64,000 nucleotides of DNA from the NCBI GenBank assembly GCA_033239005.1, contig BSQZ01000010.1:11554001-11618000 (forward strand), written 5' to 3'. This document shows, one piece after another, positions 1 through 10,868 of this stretch. The number at the start of each line of letters is the position of its first letter. Position 1 is the first letter of the stretch. Source of the DNA: Lamellibrachia satsuma. Lineage: Eukaryota > Annelida > Polychaeta > Sabellida > Siboglinidae. Under the pieces are notes generated by a model. That model was not told the DNA's origin and searched no databases. It saw only the letters and a program-made list of their open reading frames with translations. Made by a program: the position numbers and the translations under genes.

Positions 1-735
1 AGGAGTGACTTGGTTGCTGCTCTTCGTGTTGGCTTTCATGATCTTTGTCTGGCTTTTATTGATGTTGGATCATGTCTGTGTTGACATTGTGTTAAGAAAC
101 TTTGTTTTCTTTCGTATCTGGTTATAGCCGTGGAATAGGAGAAACAGGTCGTCGGATGCCTCACTCCTGTCTTCAATAAAGTAAGAGTATATATATATAA
201 ATTGTCCTGCACGAAAGACCTTGCAAGTCATTCCTTCGTAAGTGGTTCGTATTGGGGGAATAAACATATCTGGTATCCCGTAATGTCTAAGAAATGTCCA
301 AAGGGTCTCCCCATCGAGATTATATCAAATATCAAGCGTAGTCTACAAAGTTTATACACAGATATAAATCCCTAAATAGATTGTTCTACTATAATACAAA
401 AAGTAGCAATTTCAGTAGTGCAAGATCTATCTTTTCGGACGCCTGCCTGGTGTTCTTTGAGCTTTGTGTCCACAACTGATTTCAGTATTTCCAAGGTGAG
501 TTTGTTAAGGACCTTTCTGGGTATTGACAGGAGCATTATCCCTGTGGAGTTTTTGCAGTCCAGAATATCTCTGTTTTTGGGAGCTTGACGAGATATCTTT
601 CGTTCCATCCGGTTAGTATTTCTTCGTTGTCCCAGTTCTTCCCAAACAGATTATGCAACATTTATTTGGAGGTCTCTGTTTTGATTGCTTCTGGTGGAAT
701 TTCATCTGGGCCTGAGGGTTTTCCGCACTTCGTGG
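1..735 (-). mobile_element. Non-LTR retrotransposon (LINE) reverse transcriptase fragment, second type
   Basis: Read on the minus strand, broken frames carry LINE reverse-transcriptase motifs in the right order: GPDEIPPEAIK near 680-725, LLSIPRKVLNK near 490-540, HQAGVRKDRSCTTEIAT near 405-450, and IRTTYEGMTCKVFRAG near 195-250. These are RT fingers and palm blocks of an RTE- or Nimb-like LINE; the clade name is inference. Stops and frameshifts separate the blocks, so it is dead. The element runs off the start of the window. It differs from the LINE immediately upstream of it, to which it is joined at about 735. Confidence 0.7.
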
Positions 736-2060
736 TCTCCCCCAGGGTGGTATTAGTTCCACTGCTGGCTACAACATATTCATATTTGTGGTTGTTTCGC
801 CCTAAATGCACAACTTTGCATTTCTCTTCATTCAAACGTAGTTGCCATTTTTGGACCACTCTTCTAGTTGTTTTAGGTCTGCCTGTAGTGTCTCTTGGTC
901 AGACTGAGTGGTGATTTGTCTGTAGATTTTGGTGTCATCAACAACCATGTGAACAGGTGAGTCCACCACCTCTGGCATGTCGTTGATGTAGCATAAAAAG
1001 AGGATTGGGCCGAGTACACTTCCTTGCGGAATGCCACTCGTGACGGGGGACCACGACGATTTATTACCATTGATGATAACACGTTGGCGTCTTCCATCCA
1101 GGAAGGCTGCAATCCACTGTAGCACTTTGTCACATATTCCATAACCTTTGAGCTTGACTAGTAGTTTCTGGTGTGGGACCGTGTCGAAAGCTTTGGCGAA
1201 GTCAAGGTAAATTGCGTCAATGCTCTCTCCCTGTTCAATAGCTTCGGTCCACTTATCAAGAACTGCAAGGAACTGAGTGGTGCATGAGCGACCATGGACA
1301 AAGCCATCTTGAAAACTTGACAGTAAGTTATTGGTCAACATGTGTTCCATCACTTCATTTCTTACCAACTGCTCCATCATCTTACAAGCTATGGAGGTCA
1401 GATTCACTGGACGGTAGTTCCTTGTTATGTGTTTCTTGCCCTTCTTAAATACTGGTGTAATATTTCCTTCTTTCCAGCAGTATGGTAAGGCTCCCTCGTC
1501 GAGTGATTTTGCGAATAGTTCTCGGAAAGATTCAACCAGTTCATTCACCATTACAACCAGAGGACTAGGATGGAGACCATCAGATCCTGGCGGTTTTGGG
1601 GTCTTCAGTGTCTTCAATATCTTCTCTACTTTCTCGTATGTGATCATGAAGTCAGTCAGTTCTTCTGTGTTGTGTAGTGTCCTCTCAAATGTCGGGATAG
1701 TTTCAAGACTTTCTTGAGTGAAGACACTCGTGAAGTTGGAGTTCAGTATCTCAGCTTTGTCAACATCGGTTTCTGTCATGGTCCCATCTGGACGTTCGAC
1801 GTCAGCTACCGTTGAACGAGTCTTCATCTTTGACTTGGCATATTTGTAAAAAGCCTTGGGGTTGGCTTTAGCTTCATTGGCTATCTGTCTCTCGAAATCA
1901 CAAACTGCTTTACTCTGTTTGATGTTCTTCTGTATTTAATGTAATCCTGCTCATCTCTGGTTTCTCGGTACCGCTTATATGCCTGAGACTTGCTCTTGAT
2001 TGCAATGATGGTCTTGGAATCTGTCCATAGTGGTCTGGGTTTTCTTGCTTGGCCTACCAT
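736..2060 (-). pseudogene. CR1/Jockey-like LINE ORF2 reverse transcriptase, decayed
   Basis: An open stretch from 1827 down to 832 encodes a nearly complete RT domain: KPPGSDGLHP, NYRPVNLTSIACKMME, LDFAKAFDTVPHQKLL and SGIPQGSVLGPILFL occur in the order expected for the CR1/Jockey group. The catalytic box, normally F/YADD, reads VVDD here (934-945). Upstream sequence (1828-2060) continues the family (KPRPLWTDS and SKSQAYKRYR blocks) through a frameshift near 1930. A further frameshift near 835-859 moves the frame to LRLNEEKCKVVHLGRNN. The thumb and C-terminus are missing because the sequence switches to another LINE at about 735. Confidence 0.85.
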
Positions 2061-2081
2061 TGAGTGTCGCAGATTTCAGAT

Positions 2082-2423
2082 TTACAAAACACTTTTAATT
2101 TTCAATACCAGTTCTATTTCTTGTGTTTGCAGTTTATAGTTTTTGAGCACCACCTTAGTCACTCCGATCACCAAAGGATGTTCTTCTCCTATCATCATAT
2201 TTAATTCATTTCTCTTATTTAGCAAAGAATCAGCGTTAAAATACATACAAACCATTGAACTATGTACAGTATTTGCATGGCTGTTTGAGTTTACACTCTG
2301 TTGGGGGGCTGACTTTGCTTTGGGTCTCCCTCTTTCCTTTTTCGGTTTTCCATGCTGCGTTTCATCTATGCCCTCTCTAAAGGGGTGGCATCGCGTTTCG
2401 GGTAGATGTTCTCGAATGTTCAT
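2082..2423 (-). pseudogene. LINE ORF2 apurinic-type endonuclease, N-terminal fragment
   Basis: The minus-strand frame contains YFNADSLLNKRNELNMMI followed by HPLVIGVTKVVLKN, the first blocks of the LINE endonuclease/exonuclease/phosphatase domain (typically Y-T/N-NAD-SL-NK-EL and IIGI-TE). The rest of the endonuclease is absent: by 2060 the sequence has already reached the linker before RT, so about 200 codons are deleted. It is in the same orientation as the RT at 832-2060 and probably belongs to the same insertion. Confidence 0.65.
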
Positions 2424-2439
2424 TTTCTGATTTAGCTGA

Positions 2440-3010
2440 CAGTTTCGCTTTACTCAGGACAAGTGTCCTCATCTGCTAAGTCATTAGTTTGATTCTGAGT
2501 GGCTTGGTTTTCTCCTTTTCTGTTGACTCGCTATTTGAATGTGTATGCAGTCGTGTTACTGCAACCACTTCAATGTCATCTAGTTTCAGTTCTTCTCTGT
2601 ATAGTTGTAGAAAGCTTTCCTGGTCGTGTGTTTTTGTTGTCTGGATCCTCTGATTTACTGTCAGGAATGTTGAAAGCGATTATGTTGTTTCTGCGTTATT
2701 TCTTTTGATGTGTCCTCCTTGTTTCGTTCAAGATCGGCTTCCATCTTCAAAAGTTGTTTCTTCAAATCCTGTACCTCACTAGTGTTTGAGCATGACTTTC
2801 CTGAATCTAGTGAGTTCTTCAAGCTGGTTAGTTCGTCTCGCATGTCTTTCACCTCAGCTATGTCGTCTGTTGAGGTCAGTTACCTCTTCTGCTAGTTTGC
2901 TTACTTTGGTGTTGACCGTTTTTATATCCCCTTTTAGCTCGCTCTTTACTTTACTGATCTCTTCAAGGGGTAAGGCCACAGTTGACCTTCCTGTTTATTG
3001 TTTCACACGA
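2440..3010 (-). pseudogene. Possible LINE ORF1 remnant (coiled-coil coding)
   Basis: The minus strand between about 3010 and 2660 encodes heptad-rich, Lys/Glu-rich peptide (for example MRDELTSLKNSLDSGK and LKKQLLKMEADLERN). Such coiled coils are usual in CR1-type ORF1 proteins, and the position just upstream of the endonuclease fragment fits. No RRM or zinc-knuckle motif was seen. Frames are short and interrupted. Confidence 0.4.
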
Positions 3011-4185
3011 ATGTAGGGCGTATTAAATTGCGATATGTGAATTTAAAGAATTCATGTGATGTGACATAAGTGCAATTGAGCAGGCATATTCACAGGTTTG
3101 TTTGTAGAAGCTATTGGCTGTGAAATGGTGCATTTTTTTGAGAGTTTAAAAGGCGGAGAGATTTATGGGAATTTTTCTGCTAGGGGCCACGTGGGCGCAT
3201 GAATACAAGGCTATTTTTGTCAAAATTGATGGGCATCGCACGTAGGGGCATTTTAAAAGAGCTGGAGGTATGTGATTTTGATAAAACCTGGTCAGCATGT
3301 CAATGAGATGATGGCAGTTGCTGTGAAAAAGTTTCAGAATTTTTAGTGGTCACGTTTTCTTACAATCTAACAAAACGTTAACATGGCCACCAATGCAATT
3401 TCAACTGTGGTCTGACTCCTCAAATGCCTTCATTATGTAGTGTTTACACCGATCTTCAATGAGTTTGTCAGTTTGGGCTGATTGCACAGCCGGGCCCCGG
3501 CATGTAGTGCAAAACCAATTGAGATCATCATATTTCAGAAGGTTAAACTTTGCCTCTGGCACGTTTGTTTTCGCTGAGCCTGAGCTATGTGACGAAGGTC
3601 TACATTTGTTTTTTCCCTCACTGGGGCCATAGTGAAATAAGTAGATTCCCTTACCTTACTGACGCTTGCTTTATTATTTCCTCACATCACAACTTCCGTC
3701 TGACCAGCACTAGCTAGATGGTGGTGATATGTTGCGCCTGTCCCTTTATGTAGCCTACTCGTACGTCCTGCAGTGATCTCCTAGCTAAACATGTGTTCTA
3801 TGCATCTTACCGAGCCCATGTCTGCACAATGGGAAAAAATTAAGGCGCTATATTTCAATCGTGGGGTCGTAGATTAATCCCTGAAAGTTTGGCGCCCGAG
3901 GTGCTAGCCGTCTAGGAGGAAAACGTGAACAAACATACGCTAGCTCGATTATTGTTAGATGGCTGTGCACAGCCTCGTATCAATCCACGTAACCAATGCA
4001 CGTTCGAGCATAGCGCTGTCATGACACTTCAGTCAATGCGCTTTTGCGGAGGATGTTTTGGGTGATTTAAAGTTAATTAGCTAGTTAATCATACGCTACA
4101 GGGTAAAATTTTCTTAAATAACATTTTCATAACTTCCTGCCGATTAGCTTAGTTTTATTTCGCCCAATTAAATATGTACGAAATA
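3011..4185. other. Intergenic DNA, no gene recognised
   Basis: AT-rich to balanced sequence without a convincing ORF, splice-bounded exon or repeat family that I recognise. Its distal part precedes the inferred first exon of UQCRQ and may contain its promoter. Confidence 0.4.
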
Positions 4186-4189
4186 TCAC

Positions 4190-4287
4190 CTGGCTTGATG
4201 TGAAACGTAGGTGAAGGTCACTCTGGGCACGATCGGCAAGCGAGGCCAAAGGCACTTTAGTGGAAGATATTTTTCTAAACCGTCCAC
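4190..4287 (+). other. Possible 5' non-coding first exon of UQCRQ
   Basis: The UQCRQ start codon at 5927 lies five bases after a good splice acceptor (AG at 5920-5921), so a non-coding exon upstream is required. The segment ending CCACAAG before GTAACT (donor near 4288) is the best donor I can see upstream in a GC-richer stretch. The start is arbitrary; cDNA would be needed to fix both ends. Confidence 0.25.
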
Positions 4288-4810
4288 AAGGTAACTCACT
4301 TATTCATTGTCGTATTTTTTATTCTCAGGTTTTAACATGTTGTTCGTGGTATTAACTGTTTATCTTTTTATGTGTTTCGTTTGTGACTACCAGGGATTAC
4401 ACTACGATAAATAAACATTTAGTGACCTTGGCTTTTGCTTGGCGAACTACAACTTACAAGTACAACATTTATAATACTTTACCGGTTGTCCACGACTCCC
4501 TATCAACCACTAACGACGTGTGATGCCATTGATGTGCGTTTGCCTAACGCACATATAAAATGCATTTTCATAGAATCTTACAGATTGAAAAGTTCAAAAG
4601 ACGTCAAGCAAATCCTGGCGAGCGATAATAGGTGTAGTTGTCGGGCGATGATTCCGAATACTAATAAAATATGGAATAAAATTAGTAATCTAGGCGACAT
4701 GTTTGCATTTCATAGTGTGTGCAGAACACCATTTATCCAAGTAATGCAGATATAGTTGGAAAAGTAGGTAAATACTAGCAATAAACAAATGTTACTTATT
4801 TTCAGACAAA

Positions 4811-4836
4811 AGTATATATATATATATATATATATA
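4811..4836. repeat. (TA)n microsatellite
   Basis: Uninterrupted TA dinucleotides in the inferred first intron of UQCRQ. Confidence 0.85.
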
Positions 4837-4914
4837 ATTATTAGGATTCGTAATTATTATAATTATATATAAGATACAAGGGAATATATATAAATATACA
4901 CACGTTGTGCATGT

Positions 4915-5245
4915 ACATGTAGAGAGACATGGTAGTGATTAGCACATCTGCTTTACATGACAGACCCGGATCGGGCATGGGTATATTTGGTGTAAAAACC
5001 TGGCTCTCAACATTTGGGACTGTGTATCTCTCATGACTCGGATGATCACGTTAATGTCAGTCCCGTCTCATTTAACTGGGGACGTAAAAGAACAATTGAG
5101 GGTGACATGCACCCCTGGCGGTCACCGCTCTTAATGCTAGCATATAAAAGTCGGCTTGGCGATAGTGTTCTGAAAAAGGCTGGCTAGTTGAATGAGACCT
5201 CGAAACACCGTACAATTGTACTATTGTAATAACCACAACATACAT
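4915..5245 (+). mobile_element. tRNA-derived SINE
   Basis: The 5' part resembles a tRNA gene: an A-box-like TGGTAGTGATTAGCACA, then CTGCTTTACATG and a B-box-like GACCCGGATCGGGC, with spacing as in a tRNA. It cannot be a functional tRNA because the arms no longer pair well. It is followed by a unique body (CTCATGACTCGGATGATC, then GGGGACGTAAAAG) and ends in a short ATTGTACTATTGT tail. This is the standard pol III SINE layout. The family was not identified. Confidence 0.6.
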
Positions 5246-5926
5246 ACTAGTCAGTTAATAGAACATTGCCAAGTGCTGGAAACAATTACAACAAAGTGGA
5301 AATAATAAAAAATATAAATGTACACACGTCATGCAGTAAAAGTATGTGTACACAAATTAAAACAATATATAAAGATACACACATATTACTAACTGTAACT
5401 TAATTTACTGTTTTCTGTTCAACTGTTGACCGCTTTACACAGTCGGTTTACTGTTAGCAATTATATTGATATCACCTAGAAACCATGTCATGTACAAGAA
5501 TTATTAACCAACTGGTATATATATCTTATTCTCCCGGTTGCACAATTTCCCTCTCGTCTAGGCTTATAATCTTTAGTAAACCACCTAATTGAATAGCATG
5601 CTATTATATGATATGATAGGCTTTCAAAATGGTTGTAATCAATATTTTTGTATACAATTTATTAGACAACTATCATATTTATGAAATATTGTTTGAAATC
5701 TTGTTTCTCAAGAAACTGTCCATATTTTTTGGAATCACCATCTTATGGATCATAACCACTTGCTGCAAGATTCATAAAGTTGTTGACCATTATATGCAGA
5801 ATGATATATAATATTTTGTATGACATAAAATATATATTTATGTACAATCCTTGCATATACACTTGGCCACATGATTTGTCATTTCTGTTACTAATAATAC
5901 CCGTTTCTTCACCATTTGTAGGCACA

Positions 5927-6732
5927 ATGGCTCGTCATTTTGGCTCCCTCGGTTGCAAAGTGCGTGGCATCATTAGCTACACGCTTTCTCCATATGAGCT
6001 GAAGGCTTATGCTGGTGCATTCTCAAAGGGTGTTCCAAACATGATGTTCCGAATTCAGAGCCAGTTATTCCGAGTTATGCCACGTATGTATAGATCGTTG
6101 TGGAATATAATCGTAAGAATTTCAATATGTGTGTACCCTTAGTTTGTGTTAAAACATAAAGGCAAATAGTTGATTTTATAAATGCCAGTGTTTTATTTTA
6201 TAGCATTTTGTTTATGTTATGTTTTAATCTTCCTGGCATTGGCTTTGATATATCAACTTTCTTACGGAAGTACTAAATATACAACATGGTCTCTTTGATG
6301 TATAGATGTAATGATCAGCCGCTTAAAAGGAACAACTTTGAAATCTCCATCTTTCCCTGCACTGTTTTATGATGACTGGCCTTCGAATGTATATAAAGAA
6401 TAAAATTGCCCAAGTCCCAACATGTTCCATATACTGAGAGTCCACTGTAAAAGATTTCAAAAAGTGTTTGTTGTTTGCACGTTTTTAACTTTTAAGTGCT
6501 TGTGCTTCAGCCTTCACAAGATGCTTATAAATGGTTCATATTACAAATATATATTATATATATATCAAGCAATTCATCGAGCCAACCATTGATATCTATC
6601 AGTACCGCTTTGTTATCTGAGTACAATTGTTTTGTAGCGATGCTTCTGGGATACCTGATTTATGACTGGGGAGAGACGAGGCACGACGCTCTTCAGCGCA
6701 AGGACCCCAAGGAATTCGAAAACGACCAGTAA
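5927..6732 (+). CDS. UQCRQ: Cytochrome b-c1 complex subunit 8 (ubiquinol-binding protein QP-C)
   Basis: Two coding exons: 5927-6083 and 6638-6732 (intron phase 1; donor GTATGT, acceptor TTTTGTAG). They encode 83 residues, close to the roughly 82 of the vertebrate protein. Family landmarks are present: MARHFGSLGCKVRGIISYTL at the N-terminus, SPYELKAYAGAFSKGVPN, then the single inner-membrane helix (PMLLGYLIYDWG) and the charged tail ending KEFENDQ. The protein is a small supernumerary subunit of mitochondrial respiratory complex III, contacting cytochrome b near the ubiquinone site. The ATG sits just after a splice acceptor, implying a non-coding first exon. No broken motif is seen; the gene looks intact. 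Confidence 0.93.
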
Positions 6733-6965
6733 AAAGGGAGGAGTTGAGGCACTAGCGGTGCAACTGTAAATACTTTCTCTCAGGTGGACGAACATGTCCT
6801 GGACGTGGAGTTTAGCACACTGCTTCACTGTGGTTGACTTTGTGGTGCAGCTTCCCGATGTCCATGGGAGGTTTACTGTGAAGTCAGCCATGTGGAAAAA
6901 CATCATTTGGGATTACAAAGACATGCTTTAAATACAGCTTGATGGGGTCAACCTTGAGCTGTGGC

Positions 6966-6971
6966 AATAAA
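6966..6971 (+). terminator. Candidate poly(A) signal of UQCRQ
   Basis: AATAAA lies 234 bases after the UQCRQ stop codon. A second AATAAA at 7179-7184 is an alternative. The sequence alone cannot say which is used. Confidence 0.45.
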
Positions 6972-7199
6972 TTGTTTAATGATACGTTATGCATTGCTTT
7001 GTTATTCTTTTACAGTTGTCTAGCAATTAAAGCAATGCAGATTCTGTGCAAAATGCTGTCAGCGTCCAAAAAGAAACGTACACAGATTCCCAAGAATTTT
7101 TTTGACGTCAATATCCTACAGTAAGAGTGGATATTGCACCACGGAATACCGTTGTATAGATATGGTGCCATAGAAATGAATAAACATTTATATGTGACG

Positions 7200-8340
7200 C
7201 AGTGTTGGTTCAGACCATAAGGTACAATTTGGCATTACATAGTTATGGACGTCATATTAAACATACTTTTTAAATATAATTGTTTCATTTCAAATTGGTT
7301 AATTCAAAACATCAGTAAATGTAAAATTGCAAATATCTATGAAAAAAGAGGCTTTCACCCTTACAAGGTTTTAATGGTCTTTCTCCTATCGACCAAGCAC
7401 AGTACATTATGGTCTGAACCAACAGTATCCCACACATCACACAGGAAAATTCTAAATTATGGGGCTGAATTTCTACAACCAAAGCCATTATTATTGAAGC
7501 CATATACAAGTACATCCCACAACGTATTGATTTTCCATCAGAACCAGGATGGAAGGGTTGATTGTGTAATAATCTAAGACTGGAATCAAAACCTGGTTGT
7601 CCATCTACAAAAACACTTGTACAGCACTGACTGTATTTGTTAATCTCCCATCAGAATCAAGACAGAACAGATAATTTGTTTAAGATGATGTGTAATCCTG
7701 GACAATGGATTACTGTCCATCTGCAAACAGTCACTGATTGAACAATGGATTGCTCTCCATCTACAAACAGTCATTCAAGTTCATCAGCATAACCAAGTGA
7801 ATACTGTGACCATGCATACTGTGTCAGCAGTACAAATCATCTAAGCTAATTAGCATACAACTAGTGAACTAGACACAATTACACAGTGATTGCAATTTTA
7901 ATTACATAATCGGAATTGGTGTTTTGTTTTTAAAAGTAACTGGAATTGGTGAAAATGTAATTTGGTATTTTCAGTTATTTTTTCAATTGCATCATGAAAC
8001 CTTTTACCTAAAATTATTTGTAACAAGTAATCAATAAAATATAATATATTGCACATATCATATTTATTTGCAATTATGTATAATATGCAGAAATTAGATA
8101 ACGCTGCTCTAAAATAGATGTTTTTTTTGGTGTCGAGTATGGAATTTATAAATATGAGGTGGAATTGGTATGTGTAAATTAACTGGTGTGGAATTTATAC
8201 AATGTAATTGATGCCAAGCCTATACAACATTGTTGTTTTAGTAAAAAAAAATGTTATAATGATCTATCCACTGATCTTCATTGAATTACTTGTAAAACAG
8301 AAGCAAAATATCTTTCAAACCCAATAATACAACCTTACTG
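7200..8340. other. Intergenic DNA with degenerate short repeats
   Basis: AT-rich. Between 7530 and 7790 a phrase resembling GGACAATGGATTACTGTCCATC recurs in diverged form with CATCTACAAACAGTCA-like spacers, suggesting an old, decayed tandem repeat. No gene or transposon family recognised. Confidence 0.35.
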
Positions 8341-8344
8341 TAGA

Positions 8345-9328
8345 CGTTTATTCACTAATACTGTTACAGAAACTGCATTCTTGATATAATAATATACATG
8401 TATATATACACCTATATACAAATGTGTAAAAATATGACATAGTTTGAAAATCAAGATGTATGCTTACTCTGTAAGATATAGTATCAGTGCTGCAGGAGAC
8501 ATGAGGGTCCCAAACTGTAAAACAAGATTTCTTCCACAATCCTGTGTAACTAGATAGTGATAAAATGAAGGATGTTTGCTTACATTAAACATCAATGTGA
8601 ACAACTATAATAGGCATTACTGCTGCAGTCGTGACGACTAAGTCTGCATGGCAGTAATCATGGCAACTGGTCTCAAGGCACGGCCAATGTGCATTATGCT
8701 ACTTTACAACATTTGGTGATGTGCCAGGTGTACTCGACTGGAACACAATGTTCATGAATTCTTGGAGGAGGCCGATTCATTAGCAGTATGCTTAAAGATG
8801 TTATAAAGATACAAAAATCATCCCCACAATTTTACAAGCATAATTTGAGAAGGAATTTTTTACAAAAACACTGCATGCTTTTGATATCGGCAAACTAGAT
8901 TAAAATAGATACGATGCTAACTTTGTAACTAATTACGCACATTCTATGTCACACTGCATACATATGGAGGTAATAACTGGCAATTGTCAGATTCATCATG
9001 ACTTGCCTAGCAACCAAGTCCATCAAACTAACAAACATGGCCGTCACAAATATAAAGCCCAAACACTGGTTTTTGTGACAAAAACAAAGGGCAAAATTTT
9101 TTCAGCAAGAACAGTATGTGGGAAAGATGATCTGGTAGATGTATGCCACCCTAGTAATGTATAATATGTAAACATTAGTTGCTATGGCAATGCTTGATGG
9201 AGGCACACGCTCATTAGGATCTGACATTTGAATAAGAACGTGGCAGGCCACATGTGTTTGCAAAGATCAGAGACAATGCCTTCTTGTCATCAGACCACAG
9301 GTAGTATCTCTCCAAGATGTGTGTCTCT
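8345..9328 (-). other. Possible terminal exon and 3' UTR of an unidentified minus-strand gene
   Basis: On the minus strand an acceptor-like CTTCACAG is followed (9328 down) by a 38-codon open frame ending at a TAA at 9214-9216; it includes ILERYYLWSDDKKALSLIF and TCGLPRSYS. The composition looks protein-like, and a reverse-strand AATAAA follows near 8346. No upstream partner exon was found, and it does not match the C-terminus of COMMD8, the nearest gene on this strand. It may be a remnant or chance. Confidence 0.2.
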
Positions 9329-9589
9329 CTGTGAAGACATCAACTCTTTAACTGCATGACAGCCTGGATAAAAAACCATCATTAACATTAATTAAACACA
9401 CAGGTAATTATAAGTTATTTAATCTGCATTGGATGAGAACACAAGTACGGAAGCATAAATACAAATATGGCATATAAACAATTTGGCAACACAAATCATG
9501 TGTAAGTAACATTTATATCTGCTTTGAAATAAAAAAGATGTGCCGACTTCTGAAGTGATATTGCACAAAGTTGTAGTTTTCACTGTGGA

Positions 9590-10696
9590 CAGTCACGCCT
9601 CATTATAACGCGGTGGTCGGGGTCCACGATATTGGACCGCGTTGTAAGCGAGGTGCGTTAGGTGTTCCCGTATCAGCCACCAGGGGTACCACGAACAGCA
9701 ATTAACACGCCACGCTGCCACTGATCGCTGCTGCTGTGAAGAAGCCCTGTTGTCCCGCACAGTTTATCAAGCTTATTTAGAGTAGAATATTAACGTCAAT
9801 GTGTGCTGTATCGACTTTAAAATATCAAAATGTTGAACTGAATAAATTACACGTGTGTGGATTTGTGGAATACAAATCGACAATAATCTATTATGATGGG
9901 CTGACTGTATGACACGTCACTAAGAGTAATGCTTATCGAAAACAATAACCTGGAGATGAGCAGCGGAACACATGCGTATGAGTTTATGCTTGCAGCGCAA
10001 AACTTTGATTATTCTCGTAGCTTCACTTCATCCTTTAGCCATCCCCAAAGCATCGATTTGGGTGCATCTCCCGAGACACTTTGCATTGCGATTCACCCTT
10101 TTGTATTCGGATGACCAAATCTAACTTTTCGCGTACAGTGTACGCCTTGCGTTTTGGAATAGCGAAGATTCGAGAACGATATTTGTGATGTATGTAACAG
10201 ACTAACGGAAGGATAATGATACTTCCTTGCTGTTTCACGGGAGATTTATATTACTGTTGCCTGCTCAATTACATTTAACACGATTTTACTCAACTTTTAT
10301 TTCAATGCACTGTGTGTTATTTTCATGTATCAGCATTTAGTAAGAATTGTTTAATCTTGCCGTCTGAAAACGACTCGCTCTTGCTGTTGTTATGTAGAAT
10401 AAACAGGTTAAACTTCAATGTTTTTAATCATTTGAAAGATGCAGGAGCGAATTGGCTGGTGTGTCTCTGATGTCTAAATTACCACTGAATGTGTGAACAT
10501 TTTATTCACATGCAACGCATTTGTGTGAATCACCATTGCAATTAACAAATCGCCCAGCCGAAGCCAACGCCGACGAAACATGATTGATGGCAGCCCAACC
10601 ATTTCACCACTGGCGGCAGAAAATCTGGGTCCACGACCGACCGCGTTATATCCGAATCCACGTAATAACGGGGTGCGTTATAATGAGGTGTGACTG
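9590..10696 (-). mobile_element. pogo/Tigger-like DNA transposon, about 1.1 kb, inactive
   Basis: The two ends are inverted repeats: CAGTCACGCCTCATTATAACGC at the left (shown here is 22 bp of which 21 match) and its near-complement ending GGTGTGACTG at the right. The motif of an ATAACG run after CAGT is typical of pogo-superfamily ends. The right end is followed by TA, the expected target; the left flank has lost it. Inside, on the minus strand, is a fragment of a CENP-B/psq-type DNA-binding domain (see 9960-10170). The DDE catalytic domain is absent, so this is a deletion derivative. Confidence 0.8.
9960..10170 (-). pseudogene. pogo-like transposase N-terminal helix-turn-helix, broken
   Basis: The minus-strand frame reads KRKAYTVREKLDLVIRIQKG then ESQCKVSREMH, the start of the psq/CENP-B helix-turn-helix of Tigger-like transposases. 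After one frameshift a continuation WGWLKDEVKLRE is visible. No start codon in a good context and no DDE domain remain, so it is a dead remnant inside the transposon. Confidence 0.7.
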
Positions 10697-10868
10697 TATA
10701 TTGAACTAAACATTGAAATTTGTTGAAATATGAAAATAGTACATTTGTTATGCTATAATGATATAGTTACATTATAATCTAAAAATGATGATACATTTAA
10801 GATTGTTTATACAATAAATATTATAGAGGTAATACCAATCACTTCATGATGTCGCATGGCCAAAGCTA

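Noticed and set aside
1427..1717. Plus-strand 96-codon ORF
   Set aside because: Antisense shadow of the CR1-like reverse transcriptase.
4915..4975. Functional tRNA gene
   Set aside because: A- and B-box-like motifs are present, but the cloverleaf arms do not pair and a SINE body follows.
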